A stretch of DNA of 64,000 nucleotides from Hymenopus coronatus. Its lineage: Eukaryota; Arthropoda; Insecta; Mantodea; Hymenopodidae. Below the pieces are notes generated by a model, which was given only the letters and a program-made list of their open reading frames with translations, did no database searches and had not been told where the DNA came from. The DNA is taken from the NCBI GenBank assembly GCA_030762935.1, contig CM060895.1, positions 31,114,501-31,178,500 of the forward strand. Direction: 5' to 3'. Positions within the stretch are counted from its first letter, which is position 1. Every line of letters starts with the position of its first letter. Below, piece by piece: positions 46,755 through 58,300 of this stretch. The position numbers were made by a program, and so were the translations under genes.

Positions 46755-49700
46755 GGGCCATTCTATGTGAAAACACACTTTCAATAAAAATTTTACCTTG
46801 CTGTTTTATAATTTGTTAAAATTTGGTATACTCATAGTGGATGCCGAGACTAAGGAAAATACTGAATTTCAATTTTTTATCTCAAACCATTTCTGATATA
46901 TGATTGTGTAAAATGTTCAAAAACTGGCCAAAAAAGCCTGAACATTTTTTTTTAAAATTGCTCTAGGGTTGCCCTAATTGAGCTAGATAGCTGGGCAGGG
47001 TGTCATTTGCACCATTTTTATGCTCTTTCCAGTGATACCAGCATAACATAGGTTCTAATTAAGAAATTTATTCAAAATACAAATTGAAATGCTAACTTAA
47101 TTTTTTCCAAAAAGTGCAAATTTAAAATGTTAAAAATATTTCAATAAAACTGTTGGTACTGTTGAAAATCATAAGGCAAAATATAAATATGGGATGATAA
47201 TGGGTTCATTGTTAAAAAAAAGCTATTCCTGACTTGTTTTTCACTTTTGGCTAATAGGAATTTAATTAAAATGTACAAAAAGGTTGCTAAAATATCAAAA
47301 TATAATTTTAAAACAAAACCAATTAGCATATTCTATAATTAAATTAAATTGATTGCTTGCTTTAATTCTATGAAATTTAAACTAATAACTATAGGTACTA
47401 ATAATAATTTTTAAATAACTACCTAAAAAGTATAAATTAACATTAAACCTGAGGGAAAAATTAAGTTTTGAGTTAAAAGCAGTTTTACAAAAAAATTATC
47501 TTGAGCCTTCACAGATTACATTTTGAAAAAGCCAATTGTGATTGTATGTTCTCCTAGTCGGAGTAAACAGATTCACTGTTGCAAGAATATTCACCACTGA
47601 CACCCACAAGACATCTGCATGTTAGGATAGGAGAATGATGAAACTGGTCCACATTTTCGCTTCATCAAGTTCTTAATTTTTTTCTAAAATGTACGCAAGC
47701 CACAGTGGTACACAGCTTGATATGTCTTGTAACTTTGTCTGGTGGTGTAGTTACTTTTCTCTCTCCCCTAACCCTGCACATCATCTGAAAAGTATTTCAT
47801 TAATAACTTTTGATGAGTGTTGGGAATGAATGCATGAAATTGCTGTGCTCCTTTGATTGTCAATGCTTCTTCAAGGGGCTTTTTAAGAAAATATCTGAAG
47901 CAGCGCAAGCTTCTTGAGCAGAATAGTCAAAAGTCTACTTTTGTTAATTTATCTACTGCCCATTCAAATAGATCTCATGTGGCTTATATCTGGTTGTGGT
48001 ATGGCTTTTGCAAACTTGCACAATCTGTCAGTCTCTTACCCTCTACTGCAATGCAGGGCCCTTTTTCAAGTGCTGTGGGTGAAGTCTTCCTCATGAGGGC
48101 TAAGGTTCAGAAAGTTTTTCTTATTTTTGTATTGAGCAGCAGAACTGTCTGAAAAATAGTAAATCTTCTTTGAAAGCTTTTGAATTTTTTTTGTTAGATA
48201 TGAAATAGGCTTCTTTTGAAAGGTATAAACAGCAATTGCATTATGCTCTAGGCAATCAAAAACAATGACAAAACTCATATGCTCAATTTTGTCCTCCTAT
48301 TTGTAATATATAACAAAAGCATGTAGAGTAATCTGTTGGCTTTTCCAGTTGTAATTCTTGAGCCTCATACTTTAGAACTATAATTTCCTGAAAAATCACA
48401 TGTGACAACAAATTCCAATTCATTAAGATTTTCTTTTGTGTAGTTAAGGAATGCTCTATGTTGCTTGGTAATGAAGTCATGCTGAACTAAAGAGGACATG
48501 TTACTACAGAATAAATCTATAAATTCTTTGGAAGTTTTCTGTACAATTTCCAGATTACAGTGGTCAACTGACACCCATTGGTGGAATTGAACTCATTTAA
48601 TTAAATGTTCATTGAGAGAGTGTTGTAAAATTTTACGCATTACAGTTTCTCCTGGGCAATATTCGCAATTCCCATGTTGCAATCAATTGATAATGGGTTG
48701 CAATGCATTGCTTGTAATCGTTTAAGTTACCACTTATTACTGTAGTTTATATTTGTATTGTTGTTGTATTTTCAATCATTAATTTTATTTTGGTGAATTG
48801 TGCACAAAAAGTTTCATTGACAATGTTTTTTCTACATTTGATTTTGCTTAATGCTTAGATGTAATTCTTTTTCTTAAGAATTGGGGACTCAAGCTCTTGA
48901 AGTGATATGTTAAGTATTTGCGCAACCACTGAAGCTGTAGTGAAGTCTGGGTTTTGGCCTGGGATTAACCTCTAGTCCAGAAGAATCTTCATCTTCAGCA
49001 TTTCTATCATTGATTGATGCTGTATTTTTCAACATGGATACATCTTTCCTACATTTATCACAAATCGTGGGGCTGTCAAGTATATGTGGAAATAACTAAG
49101 GCATCCATGCTATGATGTGTCATTTTTTTCTGTCTCTAGTAAAATGATTTAATATCTTCAATGGATTACAACACTGCACTTTTTACTAGGTTCCACTTAA
49201 AACTACTCTTTCAGTTTTGTAGTTTTACTTGTAAATAAACTATATTATGAATACCAAGTTGCACTAAAATATACTAGACAAAAAATTGCTTTACAAATAC
49301 GATGGCACACCATAATGACTTACAAACACTAATATAAAAAGTTTGATTATCCACCTTAGAAGGCAACCGTATAGAGCACATCCTCTCAGCAAAGGCTCTT
49401 GTTACTGAATGATTGTAGACACAAGTGCATGGCTGGAGGCAGACTGCTTGTTTCAGCCTGCATGCATAGACAGGTCAACTTGGTCAGTCTATGTACGCTC
49501 CAGTACCTGTGTAAATGGAATCTAAATTTTGATTAATCTCTTTGGACCAGAACTGTTATGTCAATACTTACACTTTTTCACACCTTATTTGAATTTGTAG
49601 TTATAGATCCCATGTTTAAGTGTTACCAATTAATAGGCTATTGGTTTAAAATGTATAAAATTAAAGTAAGCAATCAATTTAATTTAATTACAGAATATGC

Positions 49701-50273
49701 TGATTGGTTTTGTTTTAAAATTATGTTATTTTGATATTTTACCTTTTTGTATATTTTAATTAAATTCTTATTTGTCAAAAGAACGTTTGGTCAAAAAACA
49801 AGAGTCAGGAATCTTTTGTTTGACAATGTACCCATTATCTTCCCATATTTATATTTTACCGCATGATTTACATCTGCACTAAGTATTTATGGAAATATTT
49901 TGAACATTTTAAATTATGTACTTTTGGAGAAAAATTAAATTAAAATTTCAATTTGTATTTTGAATAAATTTTAGAACCTATATTATGTTATAAAAGAGCA
50001 TAAAACTGCTGCAAAATGACACCTTTCCCAGCTCTCTAGCTCAATTAGGACAGCCCCTTGAGCTGTTCAAGCATGTTCATGCTTTTTTGGCCAGTTTTTA
50101 AAAATTTTACATAGCTGTATTTCAGAAACAGTTTGAGATAAAAGAAAAAAAATTGAAATTTGGTATTTTCCTTTATCTCAGCACCCACTATGAGTATACC
50201 AAATTTTAGCAAAATCTAAACTGGTGAGGTAAATTGGGTGTATTGATTTGCTATGAAATATACCAGAGTGCCC
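46755..50273 (-). mobile_element. DNA transposon with ~600-bp inverted repeats
   Basis: 46,755-47,375 and 49,655-50,273 are diverged inverted repeats. Shared words include AAAATTTGGTATACTCATAG, AACTGGCCAAAAAAGC.TGAAC, CCTAATTGAGCTAGA.AGCTGG, TTATTCAAAATACAAATTGA, AAATATAAATATGGGA.GATA and TTTTAAAACAAAACCAAT. The outer tips read GGGCCATTCTATG and GGGCACTCTGGTA. Between them lies a minus-strand transposase-like pseudogene. The 3.52-kb size, symmetric ends and single gene fit a cut-and-paste element. No clear target duplication is visible (left flank TTTAATTT, right flank TCTGAAAT). Confidence 0.75.
47740..49120 (-). pseudogene. Transposase-like gene with AAQYKNKKNF motif
   Basis: Blocks in order on the minus strand: ICDKCRKDVSML (49,060-49,020), PGETVMRKI.QHSLNEHLI with VQFHQWVSVDHCNLEIVQKT (48,650-48,535), KEFIDLFCSNMSSLVQHDFI, ENLNELEFVVTCDFSGNYSS (48,440-48,370), MSFVIVFDCLEHNAIAVYTF (48,278-48,219), IYYFSDSSAAQYKNKKNF with LSPHEEDF (48,165-48,085), KGPCIAVEGKRLTDCASLQK (48,060-47,995), LFEWAVDKLTKVDF and QQFHAFIP (near 47,845). 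The typical family text, from memory, is FSDGAAxQYKNxKNF, then HFFATSHGKGPCDGVGGTVKR, i.e. two Asp-bearing motifs before a GKG loop. In this copy the second is decayed to KGPCIAVEG and the Gly of SDG is Ser. The Asp of CDFSGNYS and of YYFSDSS may be catalytic, but that is inference. Frameshifts and stops are frequent. It is distantly like the gene at 34,489-37,239. Confidence 0.7.
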
Positions 50274-50744
50274 TCTGAAATTCAAGTGCATAGATTTTTT
50301 CATGTAAATTATAACTACAATGGACGCATACCTTTATCATAGAAGATTTTCAAAATGTTACCCTTGTGCTGCCACATCTCTCACACCTTTTAAGAACATT
50401 TACATTGGCACCATTAATTCTTCATGGCTTTGTAAATAAAACCGTGCTTCCTCCAGAAAAAAAGTTAATCTCTTGTCTGTGGAGCGATTATTAGCAATAT
50501 CCAACACTCAATTGCAGAAATGAAGTCCATACCATTTGTTTTATCTCTTCTTTTTCTTTTTTTCCCCCCATTTCTGTAGTCTCCTTTAATTGCTATGGTC
50601 ATATCAGGGGCTTTTGACTGAAATATTGGTGTTTCTATTTTTTGAACTTTAGCTTAATTTACAGTAGATTTTTAACATGTATATTCATTCTCACATCTAG
50701 ATTTCCAAACTCTGGAGGATAGGGAATAATCCTTTTAAAAAAAT
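50274..50744. other. AT-rich spacer
   Basis: No gene or repeat recognised. Confidence 0.35.
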
Positions 50745-50930
50745 TCCATTCTTGGTTGGGAGTTGAACCTGAGTCTCCAGATGAGAAGTCAGCTCGCTGA
50801 TTGCTCTACCACAAAGGCAGTCTCCACTGACATTGGTGGTTGCAGTATTTGAACTATGCTTATTTTTTGGGGTTTTAATTGGAGAGATTGTGGCATTCGA
50901 AGCCAAGGTTTGTGGAATTCCTAATCTTTG
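50745..50930 (-). mobile_element. tRNA-like SINE head
   Basis: Minus strand: GCCTTTGTGGTAGAGCAATC, AGCGAGCTGACTTCTCATCTG, then ACTCAGGTTCAACTCCCA. The A-box-like GTGGTAGAGCA and B-box GGTTCAACTCC are 35-40 bases apart. The following GGAATTTTTTT is like the tail after the head at 24,040. Not a working tRNA: the arms are imperfect and no acceptor stem closes. Confidence 0.6.
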
Positions 50931-51966
50931 TGGAGACTTCCTCAGAGATTTTTTTTAGACTACATCCTAATTTGTCTCTTCTGTAAGAGCACAACAGTTT
51001 CCTTTCGGTTTTTAATCAAGAATAGAGCCTGTTTCCCTAAATCTATTCACAAGATTATGAACAATTTCTCTGCGATGCATGAACTGCATGAACTCTTCTA
51101 AAAATTACTGTCTCCCTTCTTTGCTGGAGTTTGATGCTACTTAGGAATCATACATGAAGTGCACCTTTTGACATAACAGCACTAATGCACTATAACACTG
51201 AAACCTGTGGTTTAACAATGTAGCAACCTCTGTACAGCACAGACTTCATGTCAACTGTTGAGCTGGCATATAGAGACAAGGAAAAGTAGAGGGTTTTTTA
51301 AAAACACTGCAGTGCAGGACAAGTAATTCTCCATAACATGACCATGTGTTGAAACAAGGGCTCTGTGGTTATAATTTACAGACCTAAATGCTAAATCTAA
51401 TAACAAAGTATTAATGACCACATGTAATTTGGGAGATTTTGAGATATTTTTATTTTATTGCTGTTTTTGTATCAATATTCATTGCATGGAAAAACTTTCA
51501 TAAGAAATAGTGTATTCCTTAAAAGTAAAAAGAATCGATTGGTGAAACTAAACAATGCTTGCTTTTTAAATTTCCTGGAAGATGTTTTCTCCATTACCAA
51601 CTGGACGTTGACTGACTGTTGGCAGCAAAGGGATCAGTCCATAGACTACTCTGGTAATGATTCTAGGAACTTGTATAATGAGTCACTGTTGAATATTGAA
51701 GTTGAAGGCTCTGCTTATGTCCTTCCAGATGAAAATCTATTCCCAAGTTGACAATTCTTGCTTTCCTGTACGTTAATTCATTTGATAATAGAAGAACCTA
51801 TCTTTCGAAACATGTTCCGAGAATTTAATAAGCGAGTTGTCTAGTCTTATTAATCAATCAGTTTTTTTTTTTTTTCCCTTTTAATTGATTTCAACAATAT
51901 TATCATCAACTTCCAGTATTTTAAGAAATGTGTTCCTTATTTATCAGTAATCTCTCTTATCAACAG
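50931..51966. other. Region before the putative host exon
   Basis: An ORF at 51,458-51,751 (97 codons, ends DENLFPS) is unrecognised and could be coding or chance. A pyrimidine-rich tract (51,860-51,885) and CAG acceptors at 51,916-51,918 and 51,964-51,966 lead into the exon. Confidence 0.35.
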
Positions 51967-52375
51967 CAGAACAAAAACTCCTGTAATATGAGCCAACTAA
52001 AACGCAAAATCCCTGATGATACTGATGGGGTTGACGATCATAAACCTTGTAAAGTGGTTTGTATCTCAAGTGATGTGTCCAATGTTTCTCCACCAAGTTC
52101 TAACTGTGCAGTGGGGAACTCTCCTACACCCCAAGATTCACAGCAAGTTAGTCCAAAATCAAACACAGATCAGATAAAAAATGAGGAGAATTCCCTTGTG
52201 GTGTGTGAAAATGGAGGCGCTGCAGAAGTGCCTTCAGGCCATAACCACCCACTACGTGAGTTTGATGTGTTGGATGAAGAAGAGTATGACCAGGAGGAAG
52301 ATTCAGATAATCCATCTGAAGGCAGCTTTGACTCTGATGTTCCTGATGAAGAAATTGAAGCTATGCTGGAAGAAG
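51967..52375 (+). CDS. Putative host-gene exon, acidic protein, unrecognised
   Basis: An open frame of 136 codons plus one base lies between an acceptor (CTCTTATCAACAG at 51,954-51,966) and a strong donor (GAAG|GTAAAT at 52,375/52,376), so it ends in phase 1. It may be internal, or a first coding exon if translation starts at ATG 51,988 (MSQLKRKIPDDTDG). The text is low in repeats: a basic LKRK start, then a Ser/Pro/Gln-rich middle (SPTPQDSQQVSPKS). A strongly acidic end follows (DEEEYDQEEDSDNPSEGSFD, then PDEEIEAMLEEG), typical of nuclear regulatory or chromatin proteins. No enzyme or DNA-binding domain is visible and I do not recognise the gene. Balanced codon use, splice sites and absence of TE motifs separate it from the rest of the window. 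Neighbouring exons were not found. Confidence 0.5.
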
Positions 52376-52943
52376 GTAAATATACTGTTGCTTTCATGCA
52401 AATTAAGTAAAAGACAGAGCCCAGACTTGTAGATCTTGTTAGCCTTTGTTTTAGGTTTACTATGTAGGAAATTATTACTAACACCGATAACACTGCAGGT
52501 TTCTTATATTGGGCTATACACCTGATTTAAGTTTTTTCTTAATACATGCTAATACCAATCATTTTTCAGATTTTTCTTATCTTACCAGCATTTATTGATA
52601 ACCTCATTTCACAACAGTACGCCTATTCAAATACCATCTTAAAACAAAATTTATTTTACTCTTGTCTCTTTTTTCTTTGTAAACAATGCAGTAGATATTA
52701 AAAGCATATCCAAACAATTGTGTGGCATGGAACAATTTTGTTATCACTGTGTTTTTCTTATTTTACTAAGAAACTGATTTTAAAGTTTAATATTTCATAA
52801 GAGTTCACCTAATCATAAACTAATACATGAAAGCTTACATGTAATGTTTTTCATAGTTTCTCTTACTTTTTTGGGGAAGGTGCATTGCAGCAGATAACTA
52901 CAAATGCACCCAAATTTTCTGGCTTATACAATTTCTTATTATA
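52376..52943. other. AT-rich stretch after the exon, probably intron
   Basis: No gene or repeat recognised. Confidence 0.4.
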
Positions 52944-52945
52944 TA

Positions 52946-53285
52946 CAAGGTAGCTTCAAAAAGTACTGAGCTTTACTTTTCCCTGCATAAACCAATGAAG
53001 TACAGGAGACTTCCTTCAGTAGAAATATGGCGCAGATATTCATGCACAGTTGTATATTCTTTCCGGCTGCAGAAAGCATCAGTTATTGGCGGTAGGCGTA
53101 TGAGTGAATACATTTAGTGAGAGGTCATCAGATTTCAGGTTTTAAAATAATGGAATAATTTGAGCCACATTTTGTCAAAAGCTTGACAATATCAAAGTGG
53201 AAACCATTTGCAAGATAAAAAGGCTTTTGGGGTTGATGCCATGAGCACCTCATGGATAAATGAATGATACAAATGCTTCAAAGAT
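52946..53285 (+). pseudogene. Mariner 5' fragment
   Basis: The left end TACAAGGTAGCTTCAAAAAG (TA at 52,944) is a mariner-like TIR. From about 53,150 broken frames read E.FEPHFV, QKLDNIKVETICKIKRLLG and INEWYKCFKDW, resembling the N-terminal helix-turn-helix of mariner transposases (FCIKFCQKLG, TY..IQ..FG, WYNRFK.GR). The remainder and right TIR are missing. LINE sequence follows from about 53,290. Confidence 0.6.
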
Positions 53286-53289
53286 TGGT

Positions 53290-53523
53290 GGACAGCAAAC
53301 CATATTCAAGTTGAAATGGCATCATTTATGTAAGAACACGACCAGAATCCCTGTACTACTAAGAAAATCCTCTGTAGCAACCTTTAGGCTCCTCACAGGC
53401 CATGTCTGGCTCAAACATTTATTCAAAATTGGTATAGTGAGATCTCTCATGTCCTTTCTATACACTTAAAGCAGATATGGATGAAAACCACCTACTCCGC
53501 TGACCAACCTTTAGGCAACATGA
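53290..53523 (+). pseudogene. LINE C-terminal fragment
   Basis: KWHHLCKNTTRIPVLLRKSS, then VATFRLLTGHVWLKHLFKIG, then after a frame change DLSCPFYTLKADMDENHLL. This order (PRKxSVAxFRLLTGH..L..HL.RIG followed by a C-x2-C...MDExHLL.C knuckle) is the C-terminus of many arthropod jockey/R1-like non-LTR retrotransposons. Here several Cys are lost. A second fragment of the same region lies at 62,355-62,440. Confidence 0.65.
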
Positions 53524-53525
53524 TA

Positions 53526-54442
53526 CGGGGGTGATTTAAATGTAAACGGTAATTTTGTTAAAAATATTTATTGATTAAATATATACACAAGTGACTTCAT
53601 CAGCATTTCTCAACATAGCCTCCTTCACACTCTACACATTTTTGCCAATGTTTTAGAAGCTTGAACATTCCTTTCTTCAAAAAAAAGTTTGAGGGCATGT
53701 CGCCAACCAATTGCACACCTGCTCCTTGACATCCTCATTGTTTTCAAAATGTTTTCTTCCAAGCGATTCTTTCATGGATGCAAACAAAAAAATAGTCTGG
53801 GGGATCAAGTCTGGACTATAGAGAGGGTTTTCAAGGTTTCCCAGTGCATGTCCGCCATTGTGTCCATTGGCAAATTGGTGGTGTGAGGCGTAGTGTTGTC
53901 TTGGAGAAGGATGACATCTCCGATGGCATACAACGACTTTTGCTTCGGTAGGCAGCTTTTACAGACCTAACAATTGCAATAGTAAGCTTCTGATGAGATT
54001 TCTTTGACAGTGGAGTGGCGATCACCTTTAATATGCTCTTGAATGGCATGGATATTGTCATCATCTGTGAGACTTGACCTTGGGCATCGAGAATGACCTT
54101 CATTTTCCACAAATTCTTGGCCACCCTTAAATTGTCTGGCCCAAGTAAACACTCGATTCTTTGACAGTGTAGTGCCCCAAACTGTGCCCTTAAATGAGTT
54201 AAAATCTCCGAAGGTTTAATCCCTTCCTTGGTTAAAAACTTGATGATAATGCATTGCGCAACAGACGAAGGGACTTCTTGCTCACTCATGACTGTACTGA
54301 TGCCATAATCTAGCGAAGTGGCTAACAAAGCTAGTTCCTCCTCCCTAACACACTGACCTTCAACCCCCCACTCCACCGCCCTGGTCTGAACTGCTTCCTC
54401 CGTGATATGCAACAATTACCATTTATACTTGAATCATCCTTG
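53526..54442 (-). mobile_element. Mariner, internally deleted
   Basis: TIRs CGGGGGTGATTTAAATGTAAA (53,526) and, inward from 54,442, CAAGGATGATTCAAGTATAAA, with TA flanks (53,524-53,525 and 54,443-54,444). The length of 917 bp against the usual 1.3 kb reflects loss of the central part. It is the same mariner type as the element at 61,103-62,338. Confidence 0.88.
53680..54292 (-). pseudogene. Mariner transposase, centre deleted
   Basis: From ATG about 54,289: MSEQEVPSSVAQCIIIKFLT, then KEGIKPSEILTHLRAQFG (helix-turn-helix), and after a frame change VFTWARQFKGGQEFVENEGH with RSSLTDDDNIHAIQEHI, running to about 53,985. The frame then jumps to the C-terminal half, VILLQDNTTPHTTNLPM (second catalytic Asp, near 53,905). 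The segment with the first catalytic Asp (TCDETWVHHY) is missing, so it is catalytically dead. The 194-codon minus ORF (54,415-53,831) only partly follows the true frame. Confidence 0.8.
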
Positions 54443-54786
54443 TAACATAACATCAAAATACTGGAATACAAGAGAGCAAATTCTGCAAAACTCATCCAGA
54501 ATAAAGAGTTCTTCAGAGGCTATTCCCAGAAAATTCAAAATATATACTTTATCTATACTGTAAATATCTTTAATATACACTATTTTGATCAAAATTATTA
54601 GAGCCTTTTTTGAGAAAAACAAAAATTTCAAAAAATCATCCTTGTAAAGGATAGTTTGTGGTGAAGGGATTTTCTTGAACATCTTCATTTTGCATCCTTG
54701 GAAGATAATAAACATTTTGGCACTTAACAGATGCATCCTTGGAAGATAATAAACATTTTCATTTTGAGCTATGCTGCTTGCACACG

Positions 54787-54830
<44 letters not shown>
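54443..54830 (-). repeat. R870 fragment and (CA)n
   Basis: From AATTCTGCAAAACTCATCCA to CATCCTTGGAAGATAATAAAC, which occurs twice in a row (about 54,694 and 54,734), ending in a (CA)n tract at 54,791-54,828. The tail block and palindrome are missing. Confidence 0.7.
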
Positions 54831-54835
<5 letters not shown>

Positions 54836-54837
54836 TG

Positions 54838-55231
54838 GGATTATATAGATCAAATTCATAGGTCTTTTTGCAAAATCATATTAGGATTGCCAAGAATAGC
54901 TCCAAAAGGGGTAGCATTAGTTGACTTGGGAAGAGCAGGGCGGAAGGAATCAGTAGTCAAATGGATATTGAAATATTGGATCAGGATCCAAGAACTAGAG
55001 AAAGGAAATATTGTCAAAGACTGTTTTAGATCACATGAATCAGCAAAATGTAAAGAAATTGGATATGTCAATTAAAGGAATTTATAAGAGAAGTTGAATT
55101 GGGTGAGCTAGCCAATCAACAGACAATAGAGGGACAAAATCTATGGAATAAAGTGAAAACTAGGATAGACAATATAGAGAAACAAGAAATAATAGGTAGT
55201 TTAAGGGATAAGAGTACTTTAGTATTTATAT
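54838..55231 (+). pseudogene. LINE fragment A, left half of split copy
   Basis: Reads GWDYIDQIHRSFCKIILGLP, RIAPKGVALVDLGRAGRKES and LKYWIRIQELEKGN. A frameshift near 55,075 follows, then NLWNKVKTRIDNIEKQEIIG and SLRDKSTLVF at the junction. It is homologous to the C-terminal third of the LINE that interrupts it (IDEVHRKFCKEILGLPNATV ... ELGRVASKG). It continues at 60,074 after the inserted LINE. Confidence 0.85.
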
Positions 55232-55344
55232 TTTATTTATTTTTATTTATTTATTTATGCTAAGCATTATACAGGTGAATATGATCGGTGTTCAGCCCTG
55301 GCTCTTTACTGGTCATACTCATATTTTACAATAGTTTATTAATT

Positions 55345-58300
55345 CTAGTTTATTACACCATTTTGTCTATTTACTGTCCATATCCATTTATTTTTCACTT
55401 TGCATAAGAATTGTCCAATCTTCTTACTATCTTTTTGAAACATTTCAACTACTACTACATTTCTATCTATTTTAAACCATTTCTTATTAATATACTTTTT
55501 TCTCCAAATTTCAGTTCCTTTACATTTAAATAAAATGTGTTCTATATCTTCATTTCCGCCACATATAGGACATTGATTTTGTGGAATACCTTTCCTTAGA
55601 CCTTTTAATCTCCATACTCCTGCTTTCAGCCATGCAATACCTTCTCGCTCCTCTTTGTCACATCAATGTACTTTTCCCTTCCCCATGAGACTTTCATTGG
55701 TATATAGAAAACTAAAGATCTCTTTTCAGTTATTTCACTAAATATTTTTTGTATTTCTATATCCTCAAATCTTTTCCTTGCCAACTTCCAGAAGTTATTC
55801 ACATTATTTTCTCTTCTTCTCCACATTTCCCCTAACCCACTACTTTCCAGGTTATTTCGAAGACAATCTACCCATCCCTTGTTCTTTAAACTTTTCTCTT
55901 GATATACTAAACACTGTTTTAACAAATTCCTTTCTTCCAATTTCAATATCCTATGCCAAAATTTCAATGCCCTTTCCATAATCTTTCCCTTACTTGCCAC
56001 TCTACCCAGCTCTATTTGTGCTACCTGCCTAACAGTTGCATTTGGTAACCCCAGTATTTCTTTGCAAAATTTCCTATGCACCTCATCTATGCCTTCCCAT
56101 CCTCCTTCTAATCCCCATACTTCTATCCCATATAGCATTTTTGCCTCAACCACCATATTGTACACTTTTTCTAACCATCTAATATTTATATTAGGTGCTT
56201 TGTATTTGCAACTTCTAATAGCTGATAAAGCTCCTTTTCCTTTTGCCAATGCAAATTTCTTTTGCTTTTCCCAATTGCCACCACTATCAATTTTAACTCC
56301 TAGATAAATACATTCTCTCACTACCCTGTACTCCTTTTCATTCTCATTCTTCCATTTTTCATATTTGCTCAATTTTCCCCCTTTTTTGAACACTACAATC
56401 TGCGTCTTGTCCTGGTTCACTTTTAAACTCCACTCTTTACAGTAATTATTTAATGTTTGCAAGGATTGTTTCAAGCCATTCACTGTAATTGCACCTATAA
56501 CTAGATCATCTGCAAACAGTAATCCTGGAATCTGAATATTATTAATTACTGGCATCGAGTTATTATTTCTCCCAATTTCTGTTAATACATCATCTATATA
56601 TAAATTGAATAGGACTGGACTTAACTTACATCCCTGTCTAAGGCCTTTCTCTTGTTGGATTTCTCTTGTTACAACCCCTTCCTCCACTCTTATACAAAAA
56701 GTATTTTCCTTATATAATGCTCTAAGGGTGTCCACCATTTGTTTACTCACTCCTTTAGTCAACAACTTATGCCACAGCAATTGAAGCTCTATCCTATCGT
56801 ATGCTTTCTCTAAATCCACAAAAGCCATATATAACTTTCCTCTTTTGTCTTTCAAGTATTTATCTACCAGTGTTTTTATAATAAATAAGTTATCAACTGT
56901 CCTCCTCCCTTTTCTAAAGCCCATCTGAAGTTCCGAGAGGATATCATATTCTTCAACCCATGTTTGTATCCTGCTTGCCATAATACCAGTAAAAATTTTT
57001 CCTACATTTGATAATAATGCAATGCCTCTATAGTTGTTTGGTTTGTCAACACTACCCTTGCCTTTGTATATTGGATGTATGATTGCTTTCCTCCACTTAT
57101 CTGGTATATACCCCTTCACCTTAATTGTGTTAAATAAGTCTACTAAAACCTTAACTCTGTTTATTTCAGTGCACCATTCCTTAAGGAACTCTGGAGGGAT
57201 TCCATCTATTCCCGTTGCTTTATTTCTTTTCATTATTTTCACCTGTTGGATTATTTCTTCACTTCTTATTATATCATCGAGTATATCTACATAGTTATTA
57301 CCTATTTCCCAATTTCCTATCTCATTTTTACTCTTTTTTTCCCCATACAAATTTTTAAAATATTCCATCCATTCTCCTGGTTTTATACTTGGTTTTGTTA
57401 CATATTTATTATACATTGATTTCATAACCTTCCATATCTCATTTGCATTATTTTCATTTAGAATTCGTATCAAATTACTTTCATATTTTTTCATCCAGCT
57501 TGTTTTCTTTTGTTCCAGTAATAAATTATATAAATCCCTCCCTTGCATATACTCTTTCTTTAATTCTATGTTTCCTAATTCCCTCCACTTTATGAGCAGC
57601 TGTTTGACTTGTCTTTTAGTTACTCTACATTCTTCATCAAACCAGCCCTCATCTCTTTTGTAAACCTTCTTTCTCATTTTCATTTCCTCCCCAGCCCTTA
57701 GCATAATGATATTTAAGATATCCATAGCACTTTCAATTTCTTGTTCCTTTATCATAAAACTTATTCCACACTGACATATCTGGCCATAATTAGAGTTTAG
57801 TGTCTGCCTAAATTTATTGCAATACTCTTCCTTCCATTTGTATCTACTGTATTCTTCTATGTTGCACTTTTCCTCCCTTAAATTATAGACTATTTGCTCT
57901 GTGCATGTTTTTATGTCTACTATCAATGGAAAATGCCCACTGTTGGAACTTAAATTTAGTATCTTAAAATTACTTAAAATATACCCCATATTAATTGGCC
58001 ATAATACATAATCAATCACACTTTGACCATTATTACTAACATACGTATATTCTCCATTCACATCTTCTCCATATTTCCCATTCAAAATATCAAAGGCATT
58101 CAATTCACAGAATTCTATAAATTTCATATAGCCTTTGTCAACTATCTTATCTTTGCTGTATCTAATTTTCTCAGGTTTCTCTAATGTATCATTGCTCATC
58201 CACCTATTCCCTCCAATAACATCATTTTCGCCAATCCTAATATTAAAGTCTCCCATTAATATAATCTCAGAATTACCATATCTCTCCTTTAAATGTTCTA

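Noticed and set aside
49020..49060. GLEVNPRP in the minus-strand text of the 47-49 kb pseudogene looked like a second 2A motif
   Set aside because: The essential NPGP is NPRP, it lies in a decayed region upstream of the conserved blocks, and no hydrophobic segment precedes it.
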